From Planococcus sp. MB-3u-03 (GTDB lineage: Bacteria > Bacillota > Bacilli > Bacillales_A > Planococcaceae): DNA of 64,000 nucleotides. Numbering within the stretch: the stretch's first letter is position 1; the number at the start of each line of letters is the position of its first letter. A program made the position numbers and the translations under genes. The DNA is taken from contig NZ_CP025135.1 of the NCBI RefSeq assembly GCF_002833405.1, positions 1,097,501 to 1,161,500 on the forward strand, given 5' to 3'. The notes below the pieces were generated by a model. It made no database searches, was not told the origin of the DNA, and worked only from the letters and a program-made list of their open reading frames with translations. Positions 10,322 through 19,331 of this stretch are shown here, one piece after another.

Positions 10322-10759
10322 AGCTGTCTCGGAATCGTCGTCATCTTCCGCTTTTTTCTGGTCGATTTTCGTCGGTTTGTCTTTTTTCTTCTCTTCTTCG
10401 TCTTTATCTTTGCTGATCGCCGCCTGCAGCTGCTCGATGGAATTCTGGATCGCTTTGATCTCGAGCTGCAAATGTTCTTTCGCTGGCGCTGTGCCTTCCT
10501 GCCATGATTGGAGGGATGCTTTCAAGCCATCCATCGCTTCAGGGACTTGTGTTTTCGATTCTTCCGTCAAATGGTTGATCGATTCCTTCAATTCATTGAT
10601 GCGGGCTTTCAGCTCGTTCATCGATTCTTTCCATTCCGAGCCGCTTGATTTGATGGAAGTGCGCATTTCCTCACCGGATTTCGGAGTGGAGAGGATGGCT
10701 GTAACGGCACCGGCAATTAGACCGGCACCCAAGCCGGCAAAAAAATTCGTAACTTTCAT
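10319..10759 (-). CDS. yhaH: YtxH-domain protein YhaH
   Basis: A 146-residue protein with a short hydrophobic N-terminus ([18 protein letters not shown]) typical of YtxH/YhaH proteins, followed by [10 protein letters not shown] and a long charged, coiled-coil-prone region ending in a Lys/Asp/Glu-rich tail. The family is widespread in Bacillales and often stress-linked; no enzymatic role is known. The start at 10759 follows AAAGGAG at slightly long spacing. It lies between scoC and trpP as in B. subtilis. Confidence 0.88.
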   Translation of the reverse strand: MKVTNFFAGLGAGLIAGAVTAILSTPKSGEEMRTSIKSSGSEWKESMNELKARINELKESINHLTEESKTQVPEAMDGLKASLQSWQEGTAPAKEHLQLEIKAIQNSIEQLQAAISKDKDEEEKKKDKPTKIDQKKAEDDDDSETA

Positions 10760-10842
10760 AAGTGTAAGCGCTCCTTTCGTCGTCTATCTTTCTTTTCCTT
10801 TATTTCACTTAATTAAAACATGGAATGAATGGCTATTCAATA

Positions 10843-10878
10843 AAAAATACCTTTCCCTGTGAAAGGGAAAGGTATTTT
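10843..10878 (-). terminator. Terminator of trpP
   Basis: A long perfect stem, AAAATACCTTTCCC / GGGAAAGGTATTTT, with an 8-base loop, directly after the trpP stop on the minus strand; the stem's own terminal Ts form the tract. Confidence 0.85.
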
Positions 10879-10882
10879 AGCA

Positions 10883-11416
10883 TTAGCGGACGTTGGCGGT
10901 TGTGGCATTTTGGAAGTTCGAGCGCTTCATGAGCCCTGTGACGATTGGGAACATGACCGCAAAGGCAACGCCGTTCATGATGGTCGCCGGAACGACTACC
11001 GTTGCAAGCAGGAGCGTGAACGGAATATCGGCGCCTAGGATGAAGATGGCGGCCGACAGGAAAATGGTTCCTGACAGCACCGTTCCGAAAGCAGCGAGCG
11101 CAATGCCAACCGGCAGCTTGGCCGCATGCTTTTTCAATAATGTCACAAGCGCGAAAAAGACGAATGCGGTGACGAATTTATCGATGATATTCGGGAAAAA
11201 GCCTCCCGGAAAGCTTGAAAACAATCCGGAAATAATTCCGGTAGTGACAGCGAGCAAAAAGACGCTTTTCACGTCACGGAATAGCAGTATGCCGATAAAC
11301 ATCATCGTCAGCATAAAGTCGGGTTTCATCCCGCCGTTGATGCCCGGGATCATTACGTACAATGTCGCACCGACGCTGACAAGCAGCGCCATTAACACAA
11401 GATTTTTCGTATTCAT
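10883..11416 (-). CDS. trpP: Tryptophan transporter TrpP
   Basis: A 177-residue polytopic membrane protein with five or six hydrophobic helices. Landmarks such as GINGGMKPDF near residue 28, FPGGFFPNIIDK near 70 and the closing MFPIVTGLMKRS are typical of TrpP (formerly YhaG), the tryptophan permease that is the only member of its family in most bacilli. The start ATG at 11416 sits inside a row of GAG/UAG triplets that look like a TRAP binding site (see 11419-11449), so translation is probably shut off by tryptophan-loaded TRAP. It has its own promoter and terminator and so is monocistronic. Confidence 0.92.
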   Translation of the reverse strand: MNTKNLVLMALLVSVGATLYVMIPGINGGMKPDFMLTMMFIGILLFRDVKSVFLLAVTTGIISGLFSSFPGGFFPNIIDKFVTAFVFFALVTLLKKHAAKLPVGIALAAFGTVLSGTIFLSAAIFILGADIPFTLLLATVVVPATIMNGVAFAVMFPIVTGLMKRSNFQNATTANVR

Positions 11417-11418
11417 TT

Positions 11419-11449
11419 CTCATCTCTCCTCAGCTCAAGCTAGTTTCTT
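11419..11449 (-). promoter_or_regulatory. Candidate TRAP binding site over the trpP RBS
   Basis: Read 5'-3' on the minus strand, the leader holds AAG, UAG, GAG, GAG, GAG, GAG (plus-strand triplets at 11447-49, 11440-42, 11434-36, 11429-31, 11424-26, 11419-21). The spacers are 4, 3, 2, 2 and 2 bases and the last GAG ends two bases before the ATG. TRAP is known to bind NAG repeats spaced by 2-3 bases and to block trpP translation in B. subtilis. The pattern is seen; TRAP (mtrB) itself is not in the window. Confidence 0.75.
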
Positions 11450-11494
11450 TTTCCCGGACGTGCCCTCGTGGCCGCCGGCGAAAAACGTATTACG

Positions 11495-11523
11495 ATCTTA
11501 TCTCGTGCAGCACAGAAAATCAA
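11495..11523 (-). promoter_or_regulatory. trpP promoter
   Basis: On the minus strand, TTGATT (11523-11518), a 17-base spacer and TAAGAT (11500-11495). This would start a leader of about 70 nt carrying the NAG-repeat element. The -35 overlaps the end of hit. Confidence 0.6.
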
Positions 11524-11951
11524 GCCTCAGAGGCTAGCTTGGTTTTTACCTGTTCAGCAAGCTCCTGGATCTTCTCCGTGGTGTACTCTTTTTCTTTGGT
11601 CATCCATTTCGCGCCAAATCCATCGCTTGCGCCGTAGCGCGGGATGAAATGCAGATGGAAATGGAACACGCTTTGCCCGGCTTTTGGCCCGTTGTTGTTC
11701 AATAAATTCATGCCTTCCGGTTCGAAGGTCTCTTTGATGGCGCTGGCAATCTTCGGCGCCACGCTGAACAACTGGCCCGCTTCTTCCGGCGTCATATCGT
11801 AAACAAACTCGCGATGGGTTTTCGGAATCAGCAGCGTATGCCCTTTTGACAAAGGCATGATGTCCATAAAGGCGTAGACATGCTCATCTTCGTACACTTT
11901 GACGCTCGGGATTTCTCCTGCAATGATTTTGCAAAAAATGCAATTGCTCAT
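11520..11951 (-). CDS. hit: HIT-family nucleotide hydrolase Hit
   Basis: A 143-residue histidine-triad protein. The N-terminus CIFCKIIAGEIPS is diagnostic, and the catalytic HxHxH motif appears as FHFHLHFIPR (about residues 99-108). HIT proteins bind nucleotides and cleave phosphoramidates or dinucleotides such as AMP-NH2 and Ap4A. It is divergent from ecsAB, as in B. subtilis, with 174 bases between. RBS AAAGGATG lies before the ATG at 11951. The CxxC near the start suggests zinc binding, as in the Ap4A-hydrolase-like branch. Confidence 0.95.
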   Translation of the reverse strand: MSNCIFCKIIAGEIPSVKVYEDEHVYAFMDIMPLSKGHTLLIPKTHREFVYDMTPEEAGQLFSVAPKIASAIKETFEPEGMNLLNNNGPKAGQSVFHFHLHFIPRYGASDGFGAKWMTKEKEYTTEKIQELAEQVKTKLASEA

Positions 11952-12125
11952 AAACTCATCCTTTCTGTAAGGGGTTGGCCGTTCTTTTTTCAGTTTACCA
12001 TATTCAGTGAGCGAGTCATTCTACATTTCAACTGGTCCCGACCGGGTTCATAAAGCGTCCCATTTCCCGAAAGAATTCGCCACGCAGTTTTGATACAATA
12101 GTAAACGAAGAAAGAGGTGTTGAAA

Positions 12126-12875
12126 GTGGCAATATTGGAAGTAGAAAATTTAACGGGCGGATATACGCGAAAGCCCGTGTTAAAAGACGTAAGTTTTTCT
12201 ATAGAAAAAGGTGAATTGGTCGGCTTGATTGGCTTGAACGGAGCAGGGAAGAGTACAACCATCAAGCATATCATCGGCATCATGCAGCCAAAATCCGGGA
12301 CGATCCGACTCAATGGCCGGACGTTCGGGGAAGACATTGACGCTTACCGTTCCGCTTTTTCCTATATTCCGGAAACGCCTGTGCTGTATGAGGAATTGAC
12401 CTTGCGCGAACATCTCGAACTGACGGCGATGGCTTATGGCTTAGAACAAGAGGTGTTCGAACAGCGTTCCGCAGCTTTATTGAAGGAATTCCGCATGGAG
12501 AAGCGGCTGAAATGGTTTCCGTCCCATTTCTCAAAAGGGATGCGCCAGAAAGTCATGATCATGAGTGCATTTCTAGTCGACCCGGATTTGTACATCATCG
12601 ATGAACCTTTCGTCGGGCTCGACCCGCTCGGCATCAAATCGCTTCTCGACCAGATGGAACAGCAAAAGCGCAGCGGCGCATCAGTGCTCATGTCGACCCA
12701 TATCCTGTCGACTGCAGAACGCTATTGCGACCGTATCATTCTGCTCCACAACGGGCGCGTGCGGGCAATCGGCACGATGCCGGAGTTGCGCCAGGCATTC
12801 GGCATGCCAGATGCCTCACTCGATGATTTGTATATTGCGATGACCGAGGATGACGATAATGAAGAACCTGCATGA
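12126..12875 (+). CDS. ecsA: ABC transporter ATPase EcsA
   Basis: About 249 residues. Walker A GLNGAGKST near 38, signature FSKGMRQK near 138, Walker B LYIIDEPFVGLD near 157 and the switch STHILS are all present. EcsA with EcsB forms an exporter-like complex required in B. subtilis for normal protein secretion, competence and regulated intramembrane proteolysis by RasP; the substrate remains unsettled. I use the GTG at 12126, placed 7 bases after AAAGAGGTG; a TTG two codons earlier is too close to that site. The stop overlaps ecsB. Confidence 0.93.
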   Translation: MAILEVENLTGGYTRKPVLKDVSFSIEKGELVGLIGLNGAGKSTTIKHIIGIMQPKSGTIRLNGRTFGEDIDAYRSAFSYIPETPVLYEELTLREHLELTAMAYGLEQEVFEQRSAALLKEFRMEKRLKWFPSHFSKGMRQKVMIMSAFLVDPDLYIIDEPFVGLDPLGIKSLLDQMEQQKRSGASVLMSTHILSTAERYCDRIILLHNGRVRAIGTMPELRQAFGMPDASLDDLYIAMTEDDDNEEPA

Positions 12876-14076
12876 AGTATGGGACAAGCGGCTCCGTCGC
12901 TATACCGCTGAAGTCCAGAATTATTTAAAATTCATCGTCACCGGCCATATTGCGGTCGTCATGTTGTTCGCCATCGGGGCGGCCGGGTATGCCTATAGCG
13001 AATGGGTGCAAAATGTCCCGCCCGAATTTCCGGCAGCGCTATTGATGGCAGTATTGTTCGGGGCGCTATTGTCCTACAGCCCGCCGGTAACTTTATTGAA
13101 ACAGGCGGACGGGGTGTATTTACTCCCTCTTGAAAGCCGGCTTGATGAATATTTGAAACCGGCACTTCGCTGGACTTATGTGTCGCAGCTGTATTTGCCG
13201 ATTGTCGTATTTATCGTCTCCTTGCCGCTCATCAACGCCTTATACGGCTTGCCTTCGTCTTATTTGATCGGGTTTCCGATTCTATTGCTGCTTGTGAAAT
13301 GGTGGAATGTCAGGAGCGAATTCCACTGGCGAAAAGCAAGCGATGGCCATAAGGTATGGCTCGAGCGCGCGGTCCGCTTTCTGCTCGTTGCCGGGTTTGC
13401 CTGGTCGTATGTCGATGGATGGATTGTTGTTTCGGCCGTCTTTTTGTTCGCGATGATTTTCTACGGCAAATGGCTGGAGCGCCGTGCTGCGGGAAAAGCA
13501 TTCCCCTATGGGCATTTCATCGAATTGGAAGAGAACCGCATGCTGCGCTTTTATCAGTTCGCCAATTATTTCACCGACGTCCCGCATTTGAAAGGGAAGG
13601 TGAGGGAACGCAGATGGCTTAACCCGGTTTACCGGCTGATCAAGAGCAAGGCTTCGAATGCCCATTTGTATTTAGTGAGCCGGACGTTCATTCGTTCCGA
13701 TGAATTGTTCTTTCTATGGGTTCGTTTGACGCTGATCATCCTGGTCGGCGCTTGGCTCATCCCGTTCCAAATCGCAATTGCTTTATTTGCTGGGGCATTG
13801 GCGTTCGCTTCAACGATCCAATTATGGCAAGGCTTGAATCAGTCTCAGCATTTCCGCATGGACCAATTATTCCCGCTTAGCACGCATAGCCGTGAAAAAG
13901 CGGTATGGAATTGGGTGCTCGCGGTCCAGATGATCCAGGCTGCAGCGGCATTGGTCTTGTTGCTAGCACTCGGACAGTTTGCGACAGCGCTACTTGTCGC
14001 GGCAGTCGTTGCAGTCGTTTCTGTTGTGACGCTTGCAGGAGCCAGAAGAAAGTCAGCACAGCTCAAAAAACGATAA
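12859..14076 (+). CDS. ecsB: ABC transporter permease EcsB
   Basis: A membrane subunit of about 405 residues with around nine hydrophobic stretches, in EcsB order: an N-terminal cytoplasmic helix (VWDKRLRRYTAEVQNYLKF), membrane helices through ~175, a soluble loop with ENRMLRFYQFANYFTDVP and the C-terminal hydrophobic bundle. The start at 12859 has GAGG nine bases upstream inside ecsA; an in-frame ATG at 12850 is possible. No ecsC follows: the next gene is convergent yhaA beyond a terminator. Confidence 0.92.
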   Translation: MKNLHEVWDKRLRRYTAEVQNYLKFIVTGHIAVVMLFAIGAAGYAYSEWVQNVPPEFPAALLMAVLFGALLSYSPPVTLLKQADGVYLLPLESRLDEYLKPALRWTYVSQLYLPIVVFIVSLPLINALYGLPSSYLIGFPILLLLVKWWNVRSEFHWRKASDGHKVWLERAVRFLLVAGFAWSYVDGWIVVSAVFLFAMIFYGKWLERRAAGKAFPYGHFIELEENRMLRFYQFANYFTDVPHLKGKVRERRWLNPVYRLIKSKASNAHLYLVSRTFIRSDELFFLWVRLTLIILVGAWLIPFQIAIALFAGALAFASTIQLWQGLNQSQHFRMDQLFPLSTHSREKAVWNWVLAVQMIQAAAALVLLLALGQFATALLVAAVVAVVSVVTLAGARRKSAQLKKR

Positions 14077-14083
14077 TAACCAT

Positions 14084-14123
14084 AAAAGGGCTGGAGAAAA
14101 TTTTCATTTTCTCCAGCCCTTTT
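14084..14123. terminator. Bidirectional terminator, ecsB / yhaA
   Basis: A 17-bp perfect stem AAAAGGGCTGGAGAAAA with its complement and a TTTTCA loop. The inner GGAGAAA..TTTCTCC core recurs at three other convergent junctions in the window. Confidence 0.92.
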
Positions 14124-14133
14124 GCTATGTCAT

Positions 14134-15300
14134 TTATTCGTGGCAAGTGACTGCGGCTTTGCCAAGCGTTTTTGCGGCAATCAGCATCGCTTCTTCTTTA
14201 AAGTCGAATTTCGGGTGGTGGTGGGGATAGACTTCACCGTCCGGCATCGCGCCTGTGAAGAAGAATGTGCCCGGAATCTCTTCGAGGTAATAGGCGAAAT
14301 CCTCGCCGCCCATTTGCGGCGGGCAATTGAAGACTTCCTCAACACCCGGCACATCTTCAGCAAGGTCTCTCAGGAATTCGGTTTCCTTTTCGTGAGTGAC
14401 GACCGGCGGGTAGCCCCGATGGAATTTAAAGTCGATGTCGCTATTAGTCGCGATTGCAGTGCCTTTAGCAACGCGCTCCATTTCCTGCTCCATAAGGGTG
14501 CGCGTTTCTTCGGTGAAGGATCTGACTGTTCCGTTCAGTTTCGATTGGTCGGCAATGATATTGAACGGGTTCTCTGCAATGAATGATGCAATCGTCAAAA
14601 CTGCGGACTCGAGCGGGTCCACACGGCGTGCGACAAGCTGCTGCAGGCTGGTCACGAGCTGTGCGCCTGTTACGACGGCATCGACAGTTTCGTGGGGCAT
14701 CGCGCCGTGGCCGCCGCGCCCTTGGACAGTGATTTCAAAACGGTCCGCCGCTGCCATGATCGGGCCTGTCCGATAATCGATCCGCCCGAATGGCGTCGTC
14801 GACCAAAGATGGGTGCCGAAGATGACATCGACGCCGTCAAGCGCCCCGTCTTCGATCATCGGTTTTGCGCCGCCTGGGGCAAGCTCTTCTGCGTGCTGGT
14901 GAATGAGTACATACGTGCCAGGGAGTTCATCGCGCAAGCCGTGGAGGATTTTGCCGAGAACAAGCAAGGTCGCCGTATGGCCGTCATGGCCGCAAGCATG
15001 GACCACGTTCGGGACAGTGGATTTATAGCTGGTTTCTTTCTGGTCTTGGATCGGCAGGGCATCGAAATCGGCGCGCAAGGCGACTGTCTTGCCAGGTTGT
15101 CCTCCGCGGATAGTCGCGATGACGCCATTGCCTCCGACGCCGTGGCGGATATCGACACCGAGATCTTCATAGAAGTCACGGATGTACTTAGCTGTTTTGG
15201 TTTCATGGAATGATGGCTCCGGGTTCATGTGCAAGTGACGGCGGATTTCCACCATCTTTGGGTAGGCGTTATCGAGTTCAGCAAAGATCTTTTCAATCAT
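14134..15300 (-). CDS. yhaA: M20-family amidohydrolase YhaA
   Basis: A 388-residue zinc amidohydrolase of the IAP/aminoacylase branch of peptidase family M20. It shows the metal ligands HACGHDGHTA (~98), the catalytic glutamate pair HQHAEELAPGG (~133), a histidine in GTHLWS (~163) and the late MGGEDFAYYLE (~340). The inserted dimerisation domain sits at about 180-290. Relatives hydrolyse N-acyl amino acids or hippurate-like amides; the substrate cannot be chosen from sequence. It is the next gene after ecs in B. subtilis. RBS AAGGA lies 9 bases before the ATG. Confidence 0.92.
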   Translation of the reverse strand: MIEKIFAELDNAYPKMVEIRRHLHMNPEPSFHETKTAKYIRDFYEDLGVDIRHGVGGNGVIATIRGGQPGKTVALRADFDALPIQDQKETSYKSTVPNVVHACGHDGHTATLLVLGKILHGLRDELPGTYVLIHQHAEELAPGGAKPMIEDGALDGVDVIFGTHLWSTTPFGRIDYRTGPIMAAADRFEITVQGRGGHGAMPHETVDAVVTGAQLVTSLQQLVARRVDPLESAVLTIASFIAENPFNIIADQSKLNGTVRSFTEETRTLMEQEMERVAKGTAIATNSDIDFKFHRGYPPVVTHEKETEFLRDLAEDVPGVEEVFNCPPQMGGEDFAYYLEEIPGTFFFTGAMPDGEVYPHHHPKFDFKEEAMLIAAKTLGKAAVTCHE

Positions 15301-15349
15301 TGGATCATATCCTTCCTAATTTTCTGGATTTTCTCTAGTTTAACATAGC

Positions 15350-15380
15350 AAAAAACAGAACGGGGAAGCCCCGTCCTGTC
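15350..15380 (-). terminator. Terminator of the CaCA antiporter gene
   Basis: Minus-strand stem ACAGGACGGGG/CCCCGTTCTGT (one mismatch) with an AAG/CTT loop, then a run of Ts at 15354-15349. Confidence 0.8.
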
Positions 15381-16377
15381 AGTAAGTGAAATTCAAATAT
15401 GAAGCGACAAAGTAAAGCAGGATAACCAGGATGGATGGCACGCTATATGCCCATGTGGAAGCGGTCTTCGGTCTGTAGAGCGAGAACATGACCAGCACGC
15501 TCATGACGAGTACTGCGCTTGCAATAATGAAATTGGCGCCTGAAACTTCAGCAAGAATCGAGCCTTCTACATAAATCGGGTCCGACAAAGCCAAAATGAC
15601 CATGTTGAAAATATTGCTTCCGAGAACAGCGCCGACCGCCATATTGACATTGGACAGTCGCAGCGCGACGAAAACCGAAATTGCTTCCGGCAGGGAAGTG
15701 GCAGCGGCCACCAGGAAACTGCCGACAAAGCTCGAGCCGATTCCTGTCACAACCGCAATTTCATCACCTGTGATGGAAAGGGCGGTCCCTGCCGCCATGA
15801 TGATCACAGCCACAATCGCGAAACGAATGCCCGCGTGTTTTGGCGATAGATGGGCGCTCGGGTTTTTAGGCGCCTTGGCATCGACCGGCTCATCATCCAT
15901 ATCGATTGTATCCAAGTTCGGCAATTTATTGATGATCAGCATACCGATCACATAGGTTATGCCGATCGCCAACGCATCGAGGCCGATCCCGAGGACCGTG
16001 ACATCGGTACGCAGCCATAATGCCAAGAGCAATAGCACGGTCAGAAAGATGCCGAGCAGGGAAGAGTAGGTATGGTCTTTAGATGCACGCTCGAGCATGC
16101 GTCTGCGGTTCAGCAGCAAATCGAATCCGGCTAAAATGAATAAATTGAACAAGTTCGAGCCGATCATATTGCCGACTGCGATATCGGCATTGCCGATGGC
16201 AGCTGCCGAGAAGCTTGTGGAGATTTCTGGGAGACTGGTGGCACCTGCAAGCAAGAGCGTGCCGACCATCATGCCGCCCATCGCTGATTTTTCACTGATG
16301 ACGTCCGCATACTGGGACAGTTTAATGGCAGCGAACACGGTGACTGCCGCAGCCAGCAGAAAATAAATAAATACCAA
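15379..16377 (-). CDS. Ca2+/cation antiporter (CaCA, YrbG-type)
   Basis: A 332-residue inner-membrane exchanger with about ten helices in two homologous halves. The two alpha-repeats are plain: LAGATSLPEI (~43-52) with NMIGSNLFNL (~72), and VAAATSLPEA (~226) with AVLGSNIFNM (~252). The acidic residues in these repeats carry cation in the Na+/Ca2+ or H+/Ca2+ exchanger superfamily. The central loop is Asp-rich (DTIDMDDEPVD). It is downstream of hmoB on the same strand with about 67 bases between. The transported ion is not determinable. Confidence 0.9.
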   Translation of the reverse strand: MVFIYFLLAAAVTVFAAIKLSQYADVISEKSAMGGMMVGTLLLAGATSLPEISTSFSAAAIGNADIAVGNMIGSNLFNLFILAGFDLLLNRRRMLERASKDHTYSSLLGIFLTVLLLLALWLRTDVTVLGIGLDALAIGITYVIGMLIINKLPNLDTIDMDDEPVDAKAPKNPSAHLSPKHAGIRFAIVAVIIMAAGTALSITGDEIAVVTGIGSSFVGSFLVAAATSLPEAISVFVALRLSNVNMAVGAVLGSNIFNMVILALSDPIYVEGSILAEVSGANFIIASAVLVMSVLVMFSLYRPKTASTWAYSVPSILVILLYFVASYLNFTY

Positions 16378-16444
16378 TTGTTGTTCCTCCTAAATGGGTT
16401 TCTTCTATATACACAGTAAAACAGCCGGGCTGGCCGGCCGTTGA

Positions 16445-16960
16445 TTACTCGTCTTCTTCAGGTTTCGCTTTATACATGGTAACGTAAGAAGAACCGGAGA
16501 AGATATTGGCGCGCGGTTTTTCCGCTTCTTCCTGTGGTTTTTCGGAATGTGCTTTGGCAAAAGCTTGTGATTCTTTCCATTTCTCATAGAATGCCGGTGA
16601 TTCCCATTCGGTCAAGACGACATACGTGTCGGAATCGAGCGGCCGCAAGACGCGGAAAGCGACATATCCGGGCTCGTTTTCAATCGCGCCGGCACGGTTC
16701 TTGAAGCGGTGCTCAAAAACAGGCCGCCCTTCGTCGGCAACCGGGATATTGTTCATGACGAAAAATCCTTTTTCGCGGAACTCGCCCGTGCCATCGACCA
16801 CTTCAAAGCGGCGAGGAGTTTGGAAAATGGATTTCCCTTCGGTCTCGTGCAATAGCAAAGTCGTGTTTTCGCCTTGCATCAGCACCATCGTTTCATCCGC
16901 ATGCTTTTCACGCATTTTTTTCATGAATTCGTAAGTTCCTGTCGTCATATAAATATTCAT
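16445..16960 (-). CDS. hmoB: Heme-degrading monooxygenase HmoB
   Basis: A 171-residue protein of the antibiotic-biosynthesis-monooxygenase (ABM) fold. The last ~100 residues form the ABM domain (FFVMNNIPV ... GYVAFRVLRPLDSDTYVVLTEWES ... SYVTMYKAK), preceded by an N-terminal extension, as in B. subtilis HmoB (YhgC), which opens the heme ring and frees iron. The length fits HmoB rather than the shorter HmoA. The gene is divergent from hemE, sharing 221 bases of regulatory DNA, so heme breakdown and synthesis sit back to back. Confidence 0.9.
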   Translation of the reverse strand: MNIYMTTGTYEFMKKMREKHADETMVLMQGENTTLLLHETEGKSIFQTPRRFEVVDGTGEFREKGFFVMNNIPVADEGRPVFEHRFKNRAGAIENEPGYVAFRVLRPLDSDTYVVLTEWESPAFYEKWKESQAFAKAHSEKPQEEAEKPRANIFSGSSYVTMYKAKPEEDE

Positions 16961-17074
16961 TGAAAAAGCCTCCTAATCATCGGGATACATTTTGAATTGC
17001 TACCTCACTTTTCCCTAAAATACGGCGCTTGAAACAGATGGTGTCAAATCGGTGAAGGGAATCGGGTCTAATTT

Positions 17075-17103
17075 ATGACAATTGCCGCCGGATTCTATAC
17101 AAT
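17075..17103 (+). promoter_or_regulatory. Candidate hemEH promoter
   Basis: ATGACA (17075-17080), 17 bases, TACAAT (17098-17103), about 80 bases before the hemE start. The 35-box has one mismatch. Confidence 0.5.
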
Positions 17104-17181
17104 AAGGGGCGGAGAGTCTATAGTATAGACGGATAATGAAGGATAAACTATAGCCGCAAAGACTGAAGGGATGACTAATTC

Positions 17182-18225
17182 ATGATTTTTAATGATACGT
17201 ACCTGCGCGCAGCGCGTGGAGAGAAGACCGATCATGTACCGGTATGGTATATGCGCCAGGCTGGGCGTTCACAGCCAGAATACCGCAAGATCAAAGAGAA
17301 ATATTCGTTGGAAGAAATCACGCATCAGCCGGAACTTTGCGCTTACGTCACGAAGCTGCCGGTCGACCAATATGACGTCGACGCAGCGATTCTTTACAAA
17401 GATATCGTGACACCGCTTCCAGCCATCGGGGTGGACGTCAAGATCAAAGGCGGCGTCGGGCCGGTCATCAGCAATCCGATCCGCACAAAAGCGGACATCG
17501 ACCGCCTCGGTGAAATCAATCCTGAGCAGGATGTCGACTACGTGCTGAAGACAATCAAGATTTTGACTGAAGAGCAATTGAACGTGCCGCTCATCGGTTT
17601 TTCCGGCGCGCCGTTCACGCTCGCGAGCTATATGATCGAAGGCGGCCCATCGAAGAGCTATAACAAAACGAAAGCGATGATGGTATCAGAACCGGAAATG
17701 TGGTTTGCGCTCATGGACAAACTGGCCGACACGATCATCCCTTACGTAAAGGCACAGATCCATGCCGGTGCAAAAGCGATCCAGATTTTCGACTCATGGG
17801 TCGGCGCATTGAATGTGGAAGATTACCGCATTTTCATCAAACCGGTCATGGACCGCATCTTCAAAGAAATTGGCGAAGAAGGCGTGCCGATGACGATTTT
17901 TGGCGTCGGTGCAAGCCACCTGGCGAATGAATGGCATGACCTGCCGGTAGATGTGGTAGGACTGGATTGGCGTTTGCCGATCACCGAAGCACGTGAAAGA
18001 GGCTTGACGAAAGCCTTGATGGGCAACTTCGACCCATCTTATTTGCTGGCGGATTGGTCTGTCATCGAAGAACGCACGAAAAGAATCCTGGATATGGGCA
18101 TGCAAAATGATGGCTATATCTTTAACCTTGGACACGGGGTCTTCCCAGAAGTGCAGCCGGACACGCTGAAGCGTCTGACGGCATTTGTCCACGAATACAG
18201 TGCAGCTTATAAACAACAGAACTAA
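17182..18225 (+). CDS. hemE: Uroporphyrinogen III decarboxylase HemE
   Basis: A 347-residue cytosolic enzyme that removes four acetate carboxyls from uroporphyrinogen III to give coproporphyrinogen III. The N-terminal signature [16 protein letters not shown] (~20-35) holds the substrate-binding arginines. [13 protein letters not shown] (~145) and the late [15 protein letters not shown] are also family landmarks. The full TIM-barrel length is present. It is transcribed with hemH 24 bases downstream. The start is the ATG at 17182 after GAAGGGATG. Confidence 0.97.
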   Translation: MIFNDTYLRAARGEKTDHVPVWYMRQAGRSQPEYRKIKEKYSLEEITHQPELCAYVTKLPVDQYDVDAAILYKDIVTPLPAIGVDVKIKGGVGPVISNPIRTKADIDRLGEINPEQDVDYVLKTIKILTEEQLNVPLIGFSGAPFTLASYMIEGGPSKSYNKTKAMMVSEPEMWFALMDKLADTIIPYVKAQIHAGAKAIQIFDSWVGALNVEDYRIFIKPVMDRIFKEIGEEGVPMTIFGVGASHLANEWHDLPVDVVGLDWRLPITEARERGLTKALMGNFDPSYLLADWSVIEERTKRILDMGMQNDGYIFNLGHGVFPEVQPDTLKRLTAFVHEYSAAYKQQN

Positions 18226-18249
18226 CAAACTTTTGACGAGGTGATTGTG

Positions 18250-19179
18250 ATGAAAAAGACAATGGGATTATTGGTAATGGCGTATGGTACGCCGTATTCT
18301 GAAGATGACATCGAGCGCTACTACACGCATATTCGCCGCGGCCGCAAGCCGAGCGAAGAAGCGTTGCAGGATTTGAAAGACCGCTACAAAGCGATCGGCG
18401 GCATTTCACCGCTGGCTAGAATTACAGAAGACCAAGCGAATGGCTTGTGTGACCGTTTGAACGAATTGCAGGATGACATCGAGTTTAAAATGTATCTCGG
18501 CTTGAAGCATATCGAGCCATTCGTGGAAGACGGCGTGGAAGAGATGAAAAAAGACGGCATCGAAGAAGCGATTTCAATCGTTCTTGCGCCGCATTTCTCG
18601 ACATTCTCCGTTAAATCCTATAACGGCCGTGCAAAAGAAACAGCCGATAAACTCGGCATCAAGCTGACTTCAGTGGAAAGCTGGTACACAGAGCCGAAAT
18701 TCATCCAATTCTGGAGCGAGAAAGTAAGCGCGGCATTTGCTGAAATGTCAGAACAAGAACGCGCGAAATCCTGCCTGATCGTCTCTGCGCATTCCCTGCC
18801 GGAGAAAATCATCGCAAATGGCGATCCGTACCCAGACCAATTGAAAGAAACAGCGGACTTGATCGCCGAAGCGGCGGGCGTTGAAAACTATGAAATCGGC
18901 TGGCAAAGTGCTGGGCAGACGCCAGAGCCATGGATCGGGCCAGACGTCCAGGATTTGACGCGCGAGTTGCACGAAGAAAAAGGCTATAACTCATTCGTCT
19001 ACACGCCAGTAGGCTTTATTACAGACCATTTGGAAGTCTTGTACGATAATGACTACGAATGTAAAGTCGTCTGTGATGAAATCGGCGCAACATACCGCCG
19101 TCCGGAAATGCCGAACGTCGATCCATTGTTTATCGATGGAATGGCCAATGTCGTCTTGAACAAATTAAACGAAAACTAA
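18250..19179 (+). CDS. hemH: Coproporphyrin ferrochelatase HemH/CpfC
   Basis: A 309-residue chelatase that inserts Fe2+ into coproporphyrin III (Gram-positive route) or protoporphyrin IX. Family marks are [23 protein letters not shown], the catalytic histidine region SAHSLPEK (~182) and the [12 protein letters not shown] stretch (~258). The start is the ATG at 18250, nine bases after GAGGTG; an in-frame GTG at 18241 overlaps that site and is unlikely. In B. subtilis hemY (cgoX) follows as a third gene; here a terminator comes instead. Confidence 0.96.
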   Translation: MKKTMGLLVMAYGTPYSEDDIERYYTHIRRGRKPSEEALQDLKDRYKAIGGISPLARITEDQANGLCDRLNELQDDIEFKMYLGLKHIEPFVEDGVEEMKKDGIEEAISIVLAPHFSTFSVKSYNGRAKETADKLGIKLTSVESWYTEPKFIQFWSEKVSAAFAEMSEQERAKSCLIVSAHSLPEKIIANGDPYPDQLKETADLIAEAAGVENYEIGWQSAGQTPEPWIGPDVQDLTRELHEEKGYNSFVYTPVGFITDHLEVLYDNDYECKVVCDEIGATYRRPEMPNVDPLFIDGMANVVLNKLNEN

Positions 19180-19228
19180 TCCTGTCGAAATCGTCTAGGA
19201 TGCAAGCTTTCAAGCTATAAACCGTTAT

Positions 19229-19266
19229 TAAAACGCCGCTCGGCAGTTAACTGCGGCGGCGTTTTA
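19229..19266 (+). terminator. Terminator of hemEH
   Basis: Stem AAAACGCCGC / GCGGCGTTTT with a G/C-rich imperfect loop region (19240-19255), followed by a short T run. Confidence 0.75.
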
Positions 19267-19331
19267 TCAATGAATGGGCAGAAATTGCGGCTAGTGGGCG
19301 CAATATGCGCCCGCTGCGAGGAGGAAATCAC

